Part shown: positions 7,475 through 15,194 of the stretch, piece after piece
Layout of the letters: each line of letters begins with the position of its first letter
Position numbering within the stretch: position 1 is the stretch's first letter
From: an uncultured Clostridia bacterium
GTDB taxonomy: Bacteria; Bacillota; Clostridia; Christensenellales; Aristaeellaceae
NCBI GenBank assembly: GCA_946407745.1
Contig: CAMJPQ010000001.1
Location: forward strand, 1 to 64,000
Length of the DNA: 64,000 nucleotides
Direction of reading: 5' to 3'
Made by a program: the position numbers and the translations under genes
Notes under the pieces: model-generated
Databases searched by the model: none
What the model saw: only the letters and a program-made list of their open reading frames with translations
Told to the model about the DNA's origin: nothing

Positions 7475-8212
7475 TCAGTATTTTGACAGATCTACACAGA
7501 TGACAGGCCTCACCCCGCCGTGCTGTGCGGTCACACGCATATGGCCGCGCTCTGTTACATGGCCGTCAAAGGATACAAACTGTGCCTCAGAGTTGTCGTA
7601 GCAGGGATTGCGCAGCCACCACCAGCACTCATTCTGCCCGCGGGTGAACTGCTCTGTCGTATCCAGATGCAGCGCCTTCCATGCGTCAGGCGTGAGCGAG
7701 CATACATTGTAATCGGTACCCTTTACATACTTTTCCCATTCGCTGACCGACAGCAGCCATACATATGCCTTTGTGGCCCGCCCCGCTGCAGTGCGCGGAT
7801 AGAAGGGGCTGTTCTCCCCTTCCACCGTGGTCTGCACCATGATCTCCTGCTCACGCCGGTTGAAGGCCCTATAAAAGAAGGTGCTGTTCAGCCATTCATT
7901 CAGCTGCGCATCCGCCCAAACAACATTTGTTTCCATCACATTGTGGTAGGTGTGCACAGCCACTGCGTGCTTGGCGAGCAGATAAGCCTTGCTGCCATCC
8001 AGCGCCATCACAATCCATTCGATGGGGTTCTGCGTGTCCGCAGGTTTGTCCCAGCTTTCCTGCTCGAACCGGCCAAACAGTACGGTATCGCCGACCTGCG
8101 CACTGTAAAGGCTTGTGTACACAGCGCCTTCAGCCGCTGAAAGGACGGCGGGGCACAGGAAAAGGCAAAGAACGACACTGATCGCGGCAAATCGCCGCAC
8201 GCTTTTCTTCAT
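7475..8212 (-). CDS. Secreted DUF6273-like protein
   Basis: A 245-aa exported protein: MKKSVRRF start, hydrophobic segment 10-25, likely signal cleavage near LSAAEG. The mature part has the DUF6273 pattern: VGDTVLFGRFEQ, PIEWIVMAL, then ADAQLNEWLNSTFFYRAFNRRE and a C-terminal GGVRPVICVDLS. This fold is related to formylglycine-type or C-type-lectin-like modules seen in clostridial surface proteins; its function is unknown. No anchor or LPXTG motif is visible, so it is probably released or loosely bound. GGAGG is 6 nt before the start. It leads an apparent operon with the DegV, FNT and deacylase genes. Confidence 0.75.
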   Translation of the reverse strand: MKKSVRRFAAISVVLCLFLCPAVLSAAEGAVYTSLYSAQVGDTVLFGRFEQESWDKPADTQNPIEWIVMALDGSKAYLLAKHAVAVHTYHNVMETNVVWADAQLNEWLNSTFFYRAFNRREQEIMVQTTVEGENSPFYPRTAAGRATKAYVWLLSVSEWEKYVKGTDYNVCSLTPDAWKALHLDTTEQFTRGQNECWWWLRNPCYDNSEAQFVSFDGHVTERGHMRVTAQHGGVRPVICVDLSKY

Positions 8213-8243
8213 GCGATGGCCTCCTTTGTATACAATTGTCGAA

Positions 8244-8274
8244 AATGCAAAGAAAGCAGGCTTGCACCTGCTTT
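8244..8274 (-). terminator. Terminator after the FakA-like domain gene
   Basis: On the minus strand AAAGCAGG-TGCAAG-CCTGCTTT (8253-8274) starts 4 nt after the stop region of the 83-aa gene and is followed by CTTTGCATTTT. It likely separates this gene from the DUF6273-like gene, perhaps incompletely. Confidence 0.65.
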
Positions 8275-8278
8275 GCCT

Positions 8279-8530
8279 TCAGCCTTTGAGCCCCTGTTCC
8301 TGTCGCTCCATGTTTTCAACCACAATATCGTAAATTTCACCGAGGCTTGAACAGTACTCCAGCACCTGCCAGGGCTCATTGGTGTGGAAGTGGATCTTGA
8401 TCAGCTCATCGTCACCCACCGCCAGAAGACAGTCACCCTTAAAATGCTGGGTGATGTAGTCGTTGATGACATCCTCATCCAGGTCGTGTCCTTCGATGAG
8501 CAGCTGCGTGTCGAACTTATACTCAAGCAT
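8279..8530 (-). CDS. Stand-alone FakA middle-domain protein (DAK2-kinase fragment), 83 aa
   Basis: The sequence matches the start of the middle domain of FakA/YloV, the fatty acid kinase that acts with DegV/FakB proteins: FDTQLLIEG, then GDCLLAVGDDELIKIHFHTN, then LGEIYDIVVENM. H47 and H49 (HFH) correspond to zinc ligands in Staphylococcus FakA, whereas the ligand Cys position (FakA YCTE) is Asp7 here (FDT); this mapping is from memory. The ATP-binding DAK2 domain is absent, so it cannot be a kinase alone. AGGAG at 8 nt and a good promoter upstream show it is a real gene, not debris. Confidence 0.75.
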   Translation of the reverse strand: MLEYKFDTQLLIEGHDLDEDVINDYITQHFKGDCLLAVGDDELIKIHFHTNEPWQVLEYCSSLGEIYDIVVENMERQEQGLKG

Positions 8531-8583
8531 GTTAAAATCTCCTGTTCCGGTATTACTCTGTCCCCGAACGAGGGGACGGCATT

Positions 8584-8612
8584 ATTGTATCTCATTCAGA
8601 GGATTCATGCAA
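8584..8612 (-). promoter_or_regulatory. Promoter for the FakA-like gene
   Basis: On the minus strand TTGCAT (8607-8612) and TACAAT (8584-8589) are 17 bp apart. The leader contains a perfect 6-bp hairpin (GTCCCC/GGGGAC, 8560-8577) between the promoter and the ribosome-binding site. Confidence 0.65.
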
Positions 8613-8667
8613 GAGTATGGGCGTGAAAATTCGGACAGCTGACATTCATTACGGCAGAGCAATCCAC

Positions 8668-8696
8668 TTGACGGAGTATGGAAACGGCTTTATAAT
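8668..8696 (+). promoter_or_regulatory. Promoter for the Y-family polymerase cassette
   Basis: TTGACG (8668-8673) and TATAAT (8691-8696) have a 17-bp spacer, a near-consensus sigma-A promoter. It is divergent from the FakA-like promoter 56 bp away and leaves a ~170-nt leader before the first 80-aa gene. I found no clear LexA palindrome overlapping it. Confidence 0.75.
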
Positions 8697-8746
8697 TGCA
8701 TTGATTACAGAAGCAATGCGCTGCATAAGGAGGGCTCCCGCAACCG

Positions 8747-8821
8747 ATGCGCAAGCCGCAGTGGATGCTGTGCCGCGGCAGCCTGCGATCCCTCGCCATG
8801 TGCTCCGCTGTGCTCATATGA
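8747..8821 (+). CDS. Possible 24-codon leader ORF
   Basis: A short frame (MRKPQWML... ending SAVLI) follows AAGGAGGG by 12 nt, inside the leader of the polymerase cassette. The ribosome-binding sequence is perfect but the spacing is long. The peptide has basic N-terminal residues and a hydrophobic end. It could be a leader peptide or an accidental frame. A GCAGGC/GCCTGC hairpin (8841-8863) follows it, the arrangement expected for translation-dependent control. No function is claimed. Confidence 0.25.
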   Translation: MRKPQWMLCRGSLRSLAMCSAVLI

Positions 8822-8872
8822 CGTGCAGGATAAAGACAAGGCAGGCAGGCGCCTGAAGCCTGCAAAGCGATC

Positions 8873-9115
8873 ATGCTGGAAAAACTGCAAAGGCTGTTGA
8901 AACCCAAAGCAAATCCTATTCAAGGACCCAGATACGATACCGCAGAGAAGGAGCCGGTCATCCGCTGCTCCATCTGTACAGGAGAGCAGGTGGCCGGGTT
9001 CAGGAATCTGAAGACCGGTCAGTTTGTGGATGTGCAGCTTATCCGGACAGCGCATGATCTGGACGCGTTCCGGGAACAATGGGGCATCGCGGGAGAAATC
9101 ACCCGAATCTACTGA
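8873..9115 (+). CDS. Small conserved-looking protein upstream of Y-family polymerase, 80 aa
   Basis: A basic N-terminus (MLEKLQRLLKPK) is followed by a compact domain with EPVIRCSICTGEQVAGFRN, carrying a CxxC pair, then GQFVDVQLIRTAHDL and EITRIY. I recall similar short proteins next to polymerase genes in other Clostridia, under inconsistent names, but cannot name a function. One CxxC alone is not a full zinc site. The ribosome-binding site is weak (AAGCGA). It ends 26 nt before the polymerase start, which suggests cotranscription. Confidence 0.65.
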   Translation: MLEKLQRLLKPKANPIQGPRYDTAEKEPVIRCSICTGEQVAGFRNLKTGQFVDVQLIRTAHDLDAFREQWGIAGEITRIY

Positions 9116-9141
9116 TCGTTTTTCGGCGGGGAGGTGCCTTT

Positions 9142-10560
9142 TTGCGGCAATTGTATGCGGCGATTGACCTCAAGTCGTTCTATGCCTCTGTGGAATGCGT
9201 GGACCGCGGGCTTGATCCGCTGACCGCGCTTCTTGTTGTCGCAGATGAAAGCCGCACCGAAAAGACCATCTGCCTTGCCGTCTCTCCTGCGCTGAAGCAA
9301 TACGGCCTTCCCGGCCGATGCCGCCTGTTTGATGTGACAGAGAAGGCCAGAGAAGTCCGGGCAAAAACCGGAAAAGAACTCACATACATCGTAGCACCAC
9401 CTCGGATGAAGCGCTACATGGACTGTTCCGCGCAGATTTATAAAAAGGTCTATCTGAAATATTTCTCGCCGGAAGATATACATGTTTACTCCATTGATGA
9501 AGTGTTTGTGAACCTGTCTCCTTATCTGAAGCTGAATAACCTGGATGCGCACGCCTTTGTGCTCCGCCTGATTCGCGAGATACTGGCTGAAACAGGCATA
9601 ACTGCGACGGCGGGAATCGGAACCAACCTTTACCTGGCGAAAGTCGCGATGGACATTGTTGCAAAGCATGTGGAGGCTGACAGGGACGGGGTACGCATTG
9701 CGGAATTGGACGAGATGAGCTACCGCGAAAAGCTGTGGGCCTATCGGCCGCTGACCAGGTTTTGGCGTGTGGGGAACGGGACCGCAAAGCGCCTGGAGAA
9801 AATGGGCATATTCACAATGGGCGACCTTGCGCGGCGCAGCCTTTCAGCCCCTGATTCCCTGTTCAAGGAATTCGGAATTGATGCGGAATTGCTGATCGAT
9901 CATGCTTGGGGCGAGGAAAGCTGCACGATTGCCGATATCAAGGCATTCCCGCCGAGGCGCTCTTCCGTATCGGCGGGGCAGGTCCTGCCTGGACCCTACC
10001 CCTTCGAACAGGCGAAAACAGCATTGCGGGAAATGGCTGACGGTCTTTCCCTAGAGCTTGTGAAGAGAGGGCTGCTCGCGGATGCTGTCATGCTGACGGC
10101 GGTGTATGAAAAAACGGACGAAACAAAAAAAGACGCCATTGAGCGTTATGGGTCGATCATTCCCAGACCGGTCAATGGTGCGCTCCCGCTGGTGGATGCC
10201 GCTGGGGAACGCCTTTTTACTTCTTCTTCGACAGTGCTGATGGATGCTGCGGCGCAACTGTTTGAGGAAACAGTTAATCCGGAGCATCCTGTCCGCCGCC
10301 TCTATCTCGTGTTTGAGGCCGATACAAAGGACACTGCGCTCAGGCGGGAAAAGCAGCTGGATATGTTCAGTGACGCGGACGCAGAAGCGCGATCGCTTGC
10401 CGAAAGAGAAAGAGAAGAAACAATACAGAAGGCACTGCTTCAAATCAAAGGCCGATTTGGACAGAATGCCATATTGCGCGGAATGAATTATCAGGAGGGA
10501 GCGACCGCCAGAGAACGCAATGCGCAGATCGGCGGGCACGCCGCGGGTGAAAAGCTTTAA
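9142..10560 (+). CDS. Y-family (UmuC/UvrX-like) DNA polymerase
   Basis: A translesion polymerase of the UmuC/DinB superfamily acting at damaged replication forks. With the TTG start at 9142 (GGGGAGG 7 nt upstream) it has 472 aa and begins at the fold's first strand: YAAIDLKSFYASVEC with catalytic D9, and YSIDEVFV with D119-E120. The little-finger region and a helix-hairpin-helix segment follow. KQLDMF (404-409) near the C-terminus is a good beta-clamp-binding motif. The C-terminal extension resembles Bacillus UvrX/YqjW proteins rather than DinB. The next gene is YolD-like, the usual partner of this subfamily. The TTG choice rests on the ribosome-binding site. Confidence 0.9.
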   Translation: MRQLYAAIDLKSFYASVECVDRGLDPLTALLVVADESRTEKTICLAVSPALKQYGLPGRCRLFDVTEKAREVRAKTGKELTYIVAPPRMKRYMDCSAQIYKKVYLKYFSPEDIHVYSIDEVFVNLSPYLKLNNLDAHAFVLRLIREILAETGITATAGIGTNLYLAKVAMDIVAKHVEADRDGVRIAELDEMSYREKLWAYRPLTRFWRVGNGTAKRLEKMGIFTMGDLARRSLSAPDSLFKEFGIDAELLIDHAWGEESCTIADIKAFPPRRSSVSAGQVLPGPYPFEQAKTALREMADGLSLELVKRGLLADAVMLTAVYEKTDETKKDAIERYGSIIPRPVNGALPLVDAAGERLFTSSSTVLMDAAAQLFEETVNPEHPVRRLYLVFEADTKDTALRREKQLDMFSDADAEARSLAEREREETIQKALLQIKGRFGQNAILRGMNYQEGATARERNAQIGGHAAGEKL

Positions 10561-11019
10561 ATGAGTGATTACAATGACATACTGCATTTGGCGAAACCTG
10601 TTCTGGCTGGCCGGAAGCCGATGCCGCGCGGGCAAAGAGCCAAGCAGTTTATGCCGTTTGCTGCGCTGAACGGCTTTGAAGATCAGATTGATGAGGTGTC
10701 TGTTGTCTGGCAGAAGCGCAGAGAAACAGCACAGGAAGAGAAAGAGGAGCTCAACAGGCAGCTGCTTGAAGTACAAAGGCGGCTGAACGATGGGACTGCA
10801 CCGTGCGTGACAGCAGAGGTTTTCATTCCCCGTGGAGAGGACGGCCACGGAGAATACAGGCTGATCACCGGGACAGTCAAAAAGCTGCGCCTTGCGGAAA
10901 AAGACATGCTCATAAATAACAGGTATATCCAGTTGGGCCGGATTGATGCCATGTGGCTGGAGGACGATGCAAGTCAGTCACAGGGAGAACCCTACGAAGA
11001 AGTTTATTCCTTGAAGTAA
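10561..11019 (+). CDS. YolD-like protein
   Basis: The 152-aa protein starts YNDILHLAKPV, then RGQRAKQFMPFAALNGFED, the YolD-like signature. A coiled-coil-like middle (EEKEELNRQLLEVQRRL) and a small beta domain with ITGTVKKLRL and IQLGRIDAMWLED follow. YolD proteins are encoded with Y-family polymerases in Bacillus phage SPbeta (uvrX-yolD) and have been proposed as functional counterparts of UmuD; their biochemical role is unclear. The ATG directly abuts the polymerase stop codon, indicating tight translational coupling. Confidence 0.85.
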   Translation: MSDYNDILHLAKPVLAGRKPMPRGQRAKQFMPFAALNGFEDQIDEVSVVWQKRRETAQEEKEELNRQLLEVQRRLNDGTAPCVTAEVFIPRGEDGHGEYRLITGTVKKLRLAEKDMLINNRYIQLGRIDAMWLEDDASQSQGEPYEEVYSLK

Positions 11020-11039
11020 GCCCAAACCTGTGCTATACT
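11011..11039 (+). promoter_or_regulatory. Promoter for the diguanylate cyclase/pilus-like cluster
   Basis: TTGAAG (11011-11016) and TATACT (11034-11039) have a 17-bp spacer. The -35 overlaps the last codons of the YolD gene; the leader is ~55 nt. It is the only convincing promoter I see before the run of same-strand genes ending at 17587. Confidence 0.65.
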
Positions 11040-11096
11040 CCATCATTGAAAGACACAATGGTCCCGTTCAGGGCTACAGGAGGTGAGAAGCCTTCG

Positions 11097-12491
11097 ATGA
11101 GTGATGACAGCAGCAATGCGATATCCGGCATTCGTGTCAGTCGCATGAATATAGCAATGATTGTGGTAGCGCTGGCAGCCGCTGCCCTCCTGTTTTTATC
11201 GGCGCTGCAATCCATTCAGAGCTATCAGTGGCTGGTGGTGGATACCGAGCACTATCTCACAGCGCTCCAGGCAGCCTCTGATATGAAGGAAGCCAGCGAT
11301 TACCTGACCACACAGGCAAGAATGTTCTCTGTCACAGGTGATCCGCGCTTTGTGACGGCATTTTTCGAGGAAAAGGATGTCAGCAGGCGGCGGGATCGTG
11401 CCATAGAGAAGATCAGGGCAATTTTAGCGGATAAGGAAGCGTTGCTTTATCTCGAACAGGCCATGGCCGCATCAAGAGAGCTGGAGCTGGTGGAGTTTCA
11501 TGCCATGCGGCTGAAGGCTGAGGCGGAGAAATACGACCTTTCAGAGTATCCTGAGAGCATCAGGGCGCTGGAATTGTCCAAAGAAGAGAAAGCTTATACC
11601 GCCGGGCAGCTGCGGCAGGCTTCGGAAAACCTTGTTTACGGTGAGGATTATCAGGCGGCCAAGGAAGAGATCTACCGGAATGTAAACGCGTGTACGCAGA
11701 GCCTGGTTGAGCACACACGAAGGCTTCAGGTGACATCTTCAGAGGAACTGAGCAGCCTTTTGAAGCGACAGGAAGTACTGGCTGTTGTGATGCTCCTGGT
11801 GGTGTTGGCCCTCGTGCTGTGCACTTCCCTGCTGCTCATTAGACCACTGCAGCGCGGCATCCGCTCCATTCGGGAATCGAAGCACATGCCGACAGAAGGG
11901 TGCTATGAGGTGCGTTTTCTGGCGCACAGCTATAATGAAATGTTTGAGCACACCAGGCAGAGGCATAACCAGCTTTCCTACGAAGCCACTCATGATCCGC
12001 TGACCGGTATATATAACCGCAAGGCTTATGAAAAAGCTTATGCAGAGTGCAATCAGACCAATGTAGCGCTGATTGTCGCGGATGTTGATGGCTTCAAAAG
12101 CATCAACGACACCTACGGACACAGCGTGGGCGACAGGGTGCTGAAGCGTGTGGCGGAGCTGCTGACAAAAAGCTTCCGCTCGGAGGACTATGTGTGCCGC
12201 ATCGGCGGTGACGAGTTTGCGGTGCTGATGATGCATGCAAACTCATCACTGGCAGAGCTGGTACAGGGCAAACTGATGCGCATAAACGAAAAGCTGCAGA
12301 AGCAGGAGGACGGCCTGCCCAGCTTCAGCCTCAGCGTCGGCATTGCCTTTTCTGACAGAGAGCGTCCGCAGGGAGACCTTTTCCTTGCTGCGGACACAGC
12401 GCTGTACCGCGTTAAAAACTCCGGCCGAGGTCATTGCGCAATCTACAGTGAAAGAGAAGACCAGAGGCACTCTTCTATTCCTCAAGAATAA
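11097..12491 (+). CDS. Membrane-bound diguanylate cyclase (GGDEF)
   Basis: This enzyme makes cyclic di-GMP from two GTP. The 464-aa protein has TM1 (about 19-39), an extracytoplasmic helical sensor region (40-225), TM2 (about 227-249), a short linker, and a GGDEF domain (about 295-455). The active-site GGDEF is intact at 370-374 and the inhibitory I-site RSED sits at 361-364, exactly five residues before it, so product feedback is expected. DPLTGIYNRKAYE is the family entry motif. The start at 11097 follows AGGAGGTGAG. The sensor ligand is unknown. It heads the run leading to the HPt, transglutaminase-like and pilus-like genes. Confidence 0.93.
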   Translation: MSDDSSNAISGIRVSRMNIAMIVVALAAAALLFLSALQSIQSYQWLVVDTEHYLTALQAASDMKEASDYLTTQARMFSVTGDPRFVTAFFEEKDVSRRRDRAIEKIRAILADKEALLYLEQAMAASRELELVEFHAMRLKAEAEKYDLSEYPESIRALELSKEEKAYTAGQLRQASENLVYGEDYQAAKEEIYRNVNACTQSLVEHTRRLQVTSSEELSSLLKRQEVLAVVMLLVVLALVLCTSLLLIRPLQRGIRSIRESKHMPTEGCYEVRFLAHSYNEMFEHTRQRHNQLSYEATHDPLTGIYNRKAYEKAYAECNQTNVALIVADVDGFKSINDTYGHSVGDRVLKRVAELLTKSFRSEDYVCRIGGDEFAVLMMHANSSLAELVQGKLMRINEKLQKQEDGLPSFSLSVGIAFSDRERPQGDLFLAADTALYRVKNSGRGHCAIYSEREDQRHSSIPQE

Positions 12492-12562
12492 CAATTGCTT
12501 TTCAGTCTTTCGAAGCATCTGCGGACGCTATCAGGGCTGCGCTATACGACGGGGAGGATACT

Positions 12563-12910
12563 ATGCTGACAGTTCAAAAACTCAGCCAGTGGGGAGCACA
12601 CACTGAGGAGGGCGTCGCCCGCTGCATGAACAATGAAACCTTCTATCTGATGCTTGTGAAGAAGATGCAGCAGGACGCCTCTATGCAAAAGCTGAAGGAG
12701 GCATTGGCGCGTGATGACCTGGATACGGCCTTTGAGGCTGCGCACGCGCTGAAGGGGGTACTCGCGAATCTGGCCCTCACACCGGCGTTGGAACCGGTTT
12801 CAGAACTGACAGAGCTGCTGCGGGCGCGAACGCAGGCGGATTATTCAGAACTCACATTGCGTGCGGAAGCAGCCATGCGGCAGCTCCAGGAGATGATCAA
12901 TGAAGCATAG
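12563..12910 (+). CDS. Histidine phosphotransfer (HPt) protein
   Basis: A 115-aa all-helical protein with the HPt signature AAHALKGVLANL; H61 is the predicted phosphorylated histidine. HPt proteins relay phosphate between a hybrid kinase and a response regulator. None of these partners is encoded nearby, so it is an orphan. GGGGAGG precedes the ATG. It follows the GGDEF gene by 71 nt on the same strand, suggesting input into or output from the c-di-GMP module, which is inference. Confidence 0.85.
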   Translation: MLTVQKLSQWGAHTEEGVARCMNNETFYLMLVKKMQQDASMQKLKEALARDDLDTAFEAAHALKGVLANLALTPALEPVSELTELLRARTQADYSELTLRAEAAMRQLQEMINEA

Positions 12911-12965
12911 CACTCTCGCTGAGCGCCTGAATAGAAAGCGGACGGCAGCAAAGGGGGAATGCGGA

Positions 12966-13790
12966 ATGAGAAAACAGCGCAGGGGTGCGATACTGCTGCT
13001 GTTTTTGGTGCTGGGTTTGCTGCTTTGCCTGACGCCGGAAGCCTTTGCTGACAGCAAATCAGCCAAATGGCCGAAGGCAGGCAGTGCGGACAAGAAAAAC
13101 GGTAAACTGCAAATTGATGCCACAGGAACTGCGAACGGCTATTTTTTTGCTTCAGTCAAGTCGAAGACAAATAAAAAAGTAAAGCTCCGCGTGGTCAAGG
13201 ACGGCCAGACGCTGACATATGACCTGAACGGAAACGGTGAATTTGAACTGTTCCCTCTGCAGCTGGGCGACGGCAAATACGAAGTATCGCTGTACATCAA
13301 TGTTTCCGGCAAAAAATACGCCACAGAGGGCTCTGTGTCGCTGAATGTGAAGCTGAAGAACAAGCATGCGCCGTTCCTTGTGCCGAACCAATATGTCAAT
13401 TACACAAAAAAGTCCGAATGCGTGCTGTATTCAGACACACTTTGTGCCGAACAGGACGAAAAGAAAGCATATGAACTGGTGTGCAATTTCATGTCAACCT
13501 CCTTTGTGTATGACTATATCAAAGCGTTGAACATCAAAGCAGGCACACTGCCGGATATAGACGGCAGCTATAAAAAGCATATGGGTGTCTGTCAGGATCT
13601 GTCCGCCATCATGGTGGCAATGCTCAGGACACAGGGCATCCCTTCAAAACTGATCATCGGCTACGCGGACAGGCAGTATCACGCCTGGGTAATGACGTAT
13701 ATCGGCAAGGAAGAGGTGTTCTTCGACCCGACAGCGGCACTCAGCGCCATCAACCCTGTCAAAAAGTATTCCATGGAGAGATACTACTGA
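12966..13790 (+). CDS. Secreted transglutaminase-like protein
   Basis: A 274-aa exported protein: basic start, hydrophobic 8-22, likely cleavage after AFA (27). The mature protein has an N-terminal beta domain (about 50-130) and a C-terminal transglutaminase-like core with the triad C209 (GVCQDLS), H239 (YHAWV) and D254 (FDPT). Such folds act as cysteine proteases or peptide cross-linking enzymes on the cell surface; the substrate is unknown. The start at 12966 follows AAAGGGGGAATG. An in-frame ATG at 12900, which overlaps the HPt gene and has CAGGAG upstream, would add 22 residues. It lies 36 nt before the pilus-like genes. Confidence 0.83.
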   Translation: MRKQRRGAILLLFLVLGLLLCLTPEAFADSKSAKWPKAGSADKKNGKLQIDATGTANGYFFASVKSKTNKKVKLRVVKDGQTLTYDLNGNGEFELFPLQLGDGKYEVSLYINVSGKKYATEGSVSLNVKLKNKHAPFLVPNQYVNYTKKSECVLYSDTLCAEQDEKKAYELVCNFMSTSFVYDYIKALNIKAGTLPDIDGSYKKHMGVCQDLSAIMVAMLRTQGIPSKLIIGYADRQYHAWVMTYIGKEEVFFDPTAALSAINPVKKYSMERYY

Positions 13791-13826
13791 GACTGTTCGA
13801 CTAATGAAACTGGAGGACGGGATATC

Positions 13827-14873
13827 ATGAGCAAAAGGAAGACGGGAATCTCTGCTGCGGAGCTGAGCACCTTCTGCGGCCAGGTAGCGCTGATTGTGGA
13901 GGCTGGCCTGCCGCTGTATGACGGCATGGAAACGCTGGCCGGGGCTGATCGCCACTCGGAGAATGCAGACATGTATCAGGCAGCGAGCCGCGGGGTGAAT
14001 GAAAAGGGCAACCTGTATGACGCGCTGAAGGATGATCCGCGCTGGCCTTCCTATCTGGTCGAAATGGTAGGCATCGGTGAGCGGTCCGGGCAGCTGGACA
14101 GGGTAATGCGCGGACTGGAGAACTATTATGCAAGAGAAGACCGTATCCGCTCTTCAGTGGTCGGTGCGGTGACCTATCCGCTGGTGCTCGGGGTCCTGCT
14201 GGTGCTGATCGTGCTGATCCTGCTGTGGAAGGTACTGCCGGTGTTCCAGCGCGTTCTCAATTCAATGGGCGTTGGCATGAACGAAACCGGGGCTGCCATG
14301 ATGCGCCTGGGCTCGGTGGTGGGCTGGATCGTGCTGGCTGCCGTGGCGGTGCTTGTTATTGCCGTGCTGGTATTTGCGGTGCTGAGCCGAACTGGTAAGC
14401 GTGAGCAGGTGCTTGGTTTCCTGCGGAAGGTCTTTCCGTCGATCAGCAGTCTGGATAAAAAGCTCTCCGCGTCCCGCGTTTCTTCTGTTCTGAGCATGAT
14501 GCTCTCCTCCGGCTTCCCCACTGGAGAGGCGCTGGAGATGACGGGAAAAGTGATGTCGGACAGGAGCGCTGCCGCAAAAGTGCAGCGCATCAGTGAAGGG
14601 CTGGAGGAAGGAAAAGCCTTCGCAGATGCGGTTGCGGATACACAGCTGTTTGACGAGCTGCACAACCGGATGATTAAGATGGGCTCCGCAACAGGTCACG
14701 AGGACCAGGTGCTCGGCAAGCTGAGCGAACTGTATGAAGAACAGGTGGAGAGCGATATCACACGCCTCGTGGGCATTATCGAGCCGACACTGGTTGCGCT
14801 GCTGTCAGTGGTCATTGGCGCGGTGCTGCTGTCTGTGATGCTGCCGATGGCAGGAATACTCACCAGCCTGTAA
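13827..14873 (+). CDS. Type II secretion/type IV pilus inner-membrane protein (GspF/PilC family)
   Basis: The platform protein of pilus and type II secretion machines, on which the ATPase acts. The 348-aa sequence has two T2SSF repeats, roughly 10-130 (ALIVEAGLPLYDGMETLA) and 205-325 (SSVLSMMLSSGFPTGEALEM), with the family pattern VGIGERSGQLDRVM between them. There are three membrane segments (about 112-135, 172-192, 318-340). The length is slightly short for PilC (about 400). GGAGGACGG precedes the start. It begins the tightly spaced pilus-like set. Confidence 0.92.
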   Translation: MSKRKTGISAAELSTFCGQVALIVEAGLPLYDGMETLAGADRHSENADMYQAASRGVNEKGNLYDALKDDPRWPSYLVEMVGIGERSGQLDRVMRGLENYYAREDRIRSSVVGAVTYPLVLGVLLVLIVLILLWKVLPVFQRVLNSMGVGMNETGAAMMRLGSVVGWIVLAAVAVLVIAVLVFAVLSRTGKREQVLGFLRKVFPSISSLDKKLSASRVSSVLSMMLSSGFPTGEALEMTGKVMSDRSAAAKVQRISEGLEEGKAFADAVADTQLFDELHNRMIKMGSATGHEDQVLGKLSELYEEQVESDITRLVGIIEPTLVALLSVVIGAVLLSVMLPMAGILTSL

Positions 14874-14888
14874 GTCAGGAGGCGCCAT

Positions 14889-15194
14889 ATGAGCAGAAGT
14901 GATTTCTTCAAGCTCGCCATCGTTGCCTGTGTATTGGTGCTGGCGGTTGTCCTTGTTGGGCGCATTGACCGTGCGCATTCCACGGCTGAGGCGGATATCG
15001 TCCGCGACGCGATCCGTAATGCCGCGGTGACGTGCTATGCAGTGGAAGGCGCCTACCCGGACAGCGTTGATTATTTGCGGGATCACTATCAACTGGCGTA
15101 CGATGAGAGCCGATACTTTGTGACCTATGAAGCATTTGCATCAAACCGCATACCGGATATTTACGTGACGGAGAGGGGGCAGGTGCTGCCATGA
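14889..15194 (+). CDS. Pseudopilin-like protein, 101 aa
   Basis: A single N-terminal hydrophobic helix (about 8-24) continues into an amphipathic helix and a short globular part containing TCYAVEGAYPDSVDYLRDHYQL. This pattern recalls GspG/ComGC-type subunits, where the mature start is followed by a helix and a YP-containing loop. The canonical prepilin site (G before F-x-x-x-E) is missing: the segment is MSRSDFFKLAIVACV. It may therefore be uncleaved or processed differently. It overlaps the next gene by 4 nt (ATGA), so it is made with the machine. Confidence 0.65.
   Translation: MSRSDFFKLAIVACVLVLAVVLVGRIDRAHSTAEADIVRDAIRNAAVTCYAVEGAYPDSVDYLRDHYQLAYDESRYFVTYEAFASNRIPDIYVTERGQVLP

Noticed and set aside
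8541-8700. LexA/SOS operator near the polymerase promoter
   Set aside because: I searched by eye for a CGAAC...GTTCG-type palindrome and for GAAC-N4-GTTC. CGAAC occurs at 8565-8569, but no matching GTTCG arm follows. A matrix scan could still find a weak site.
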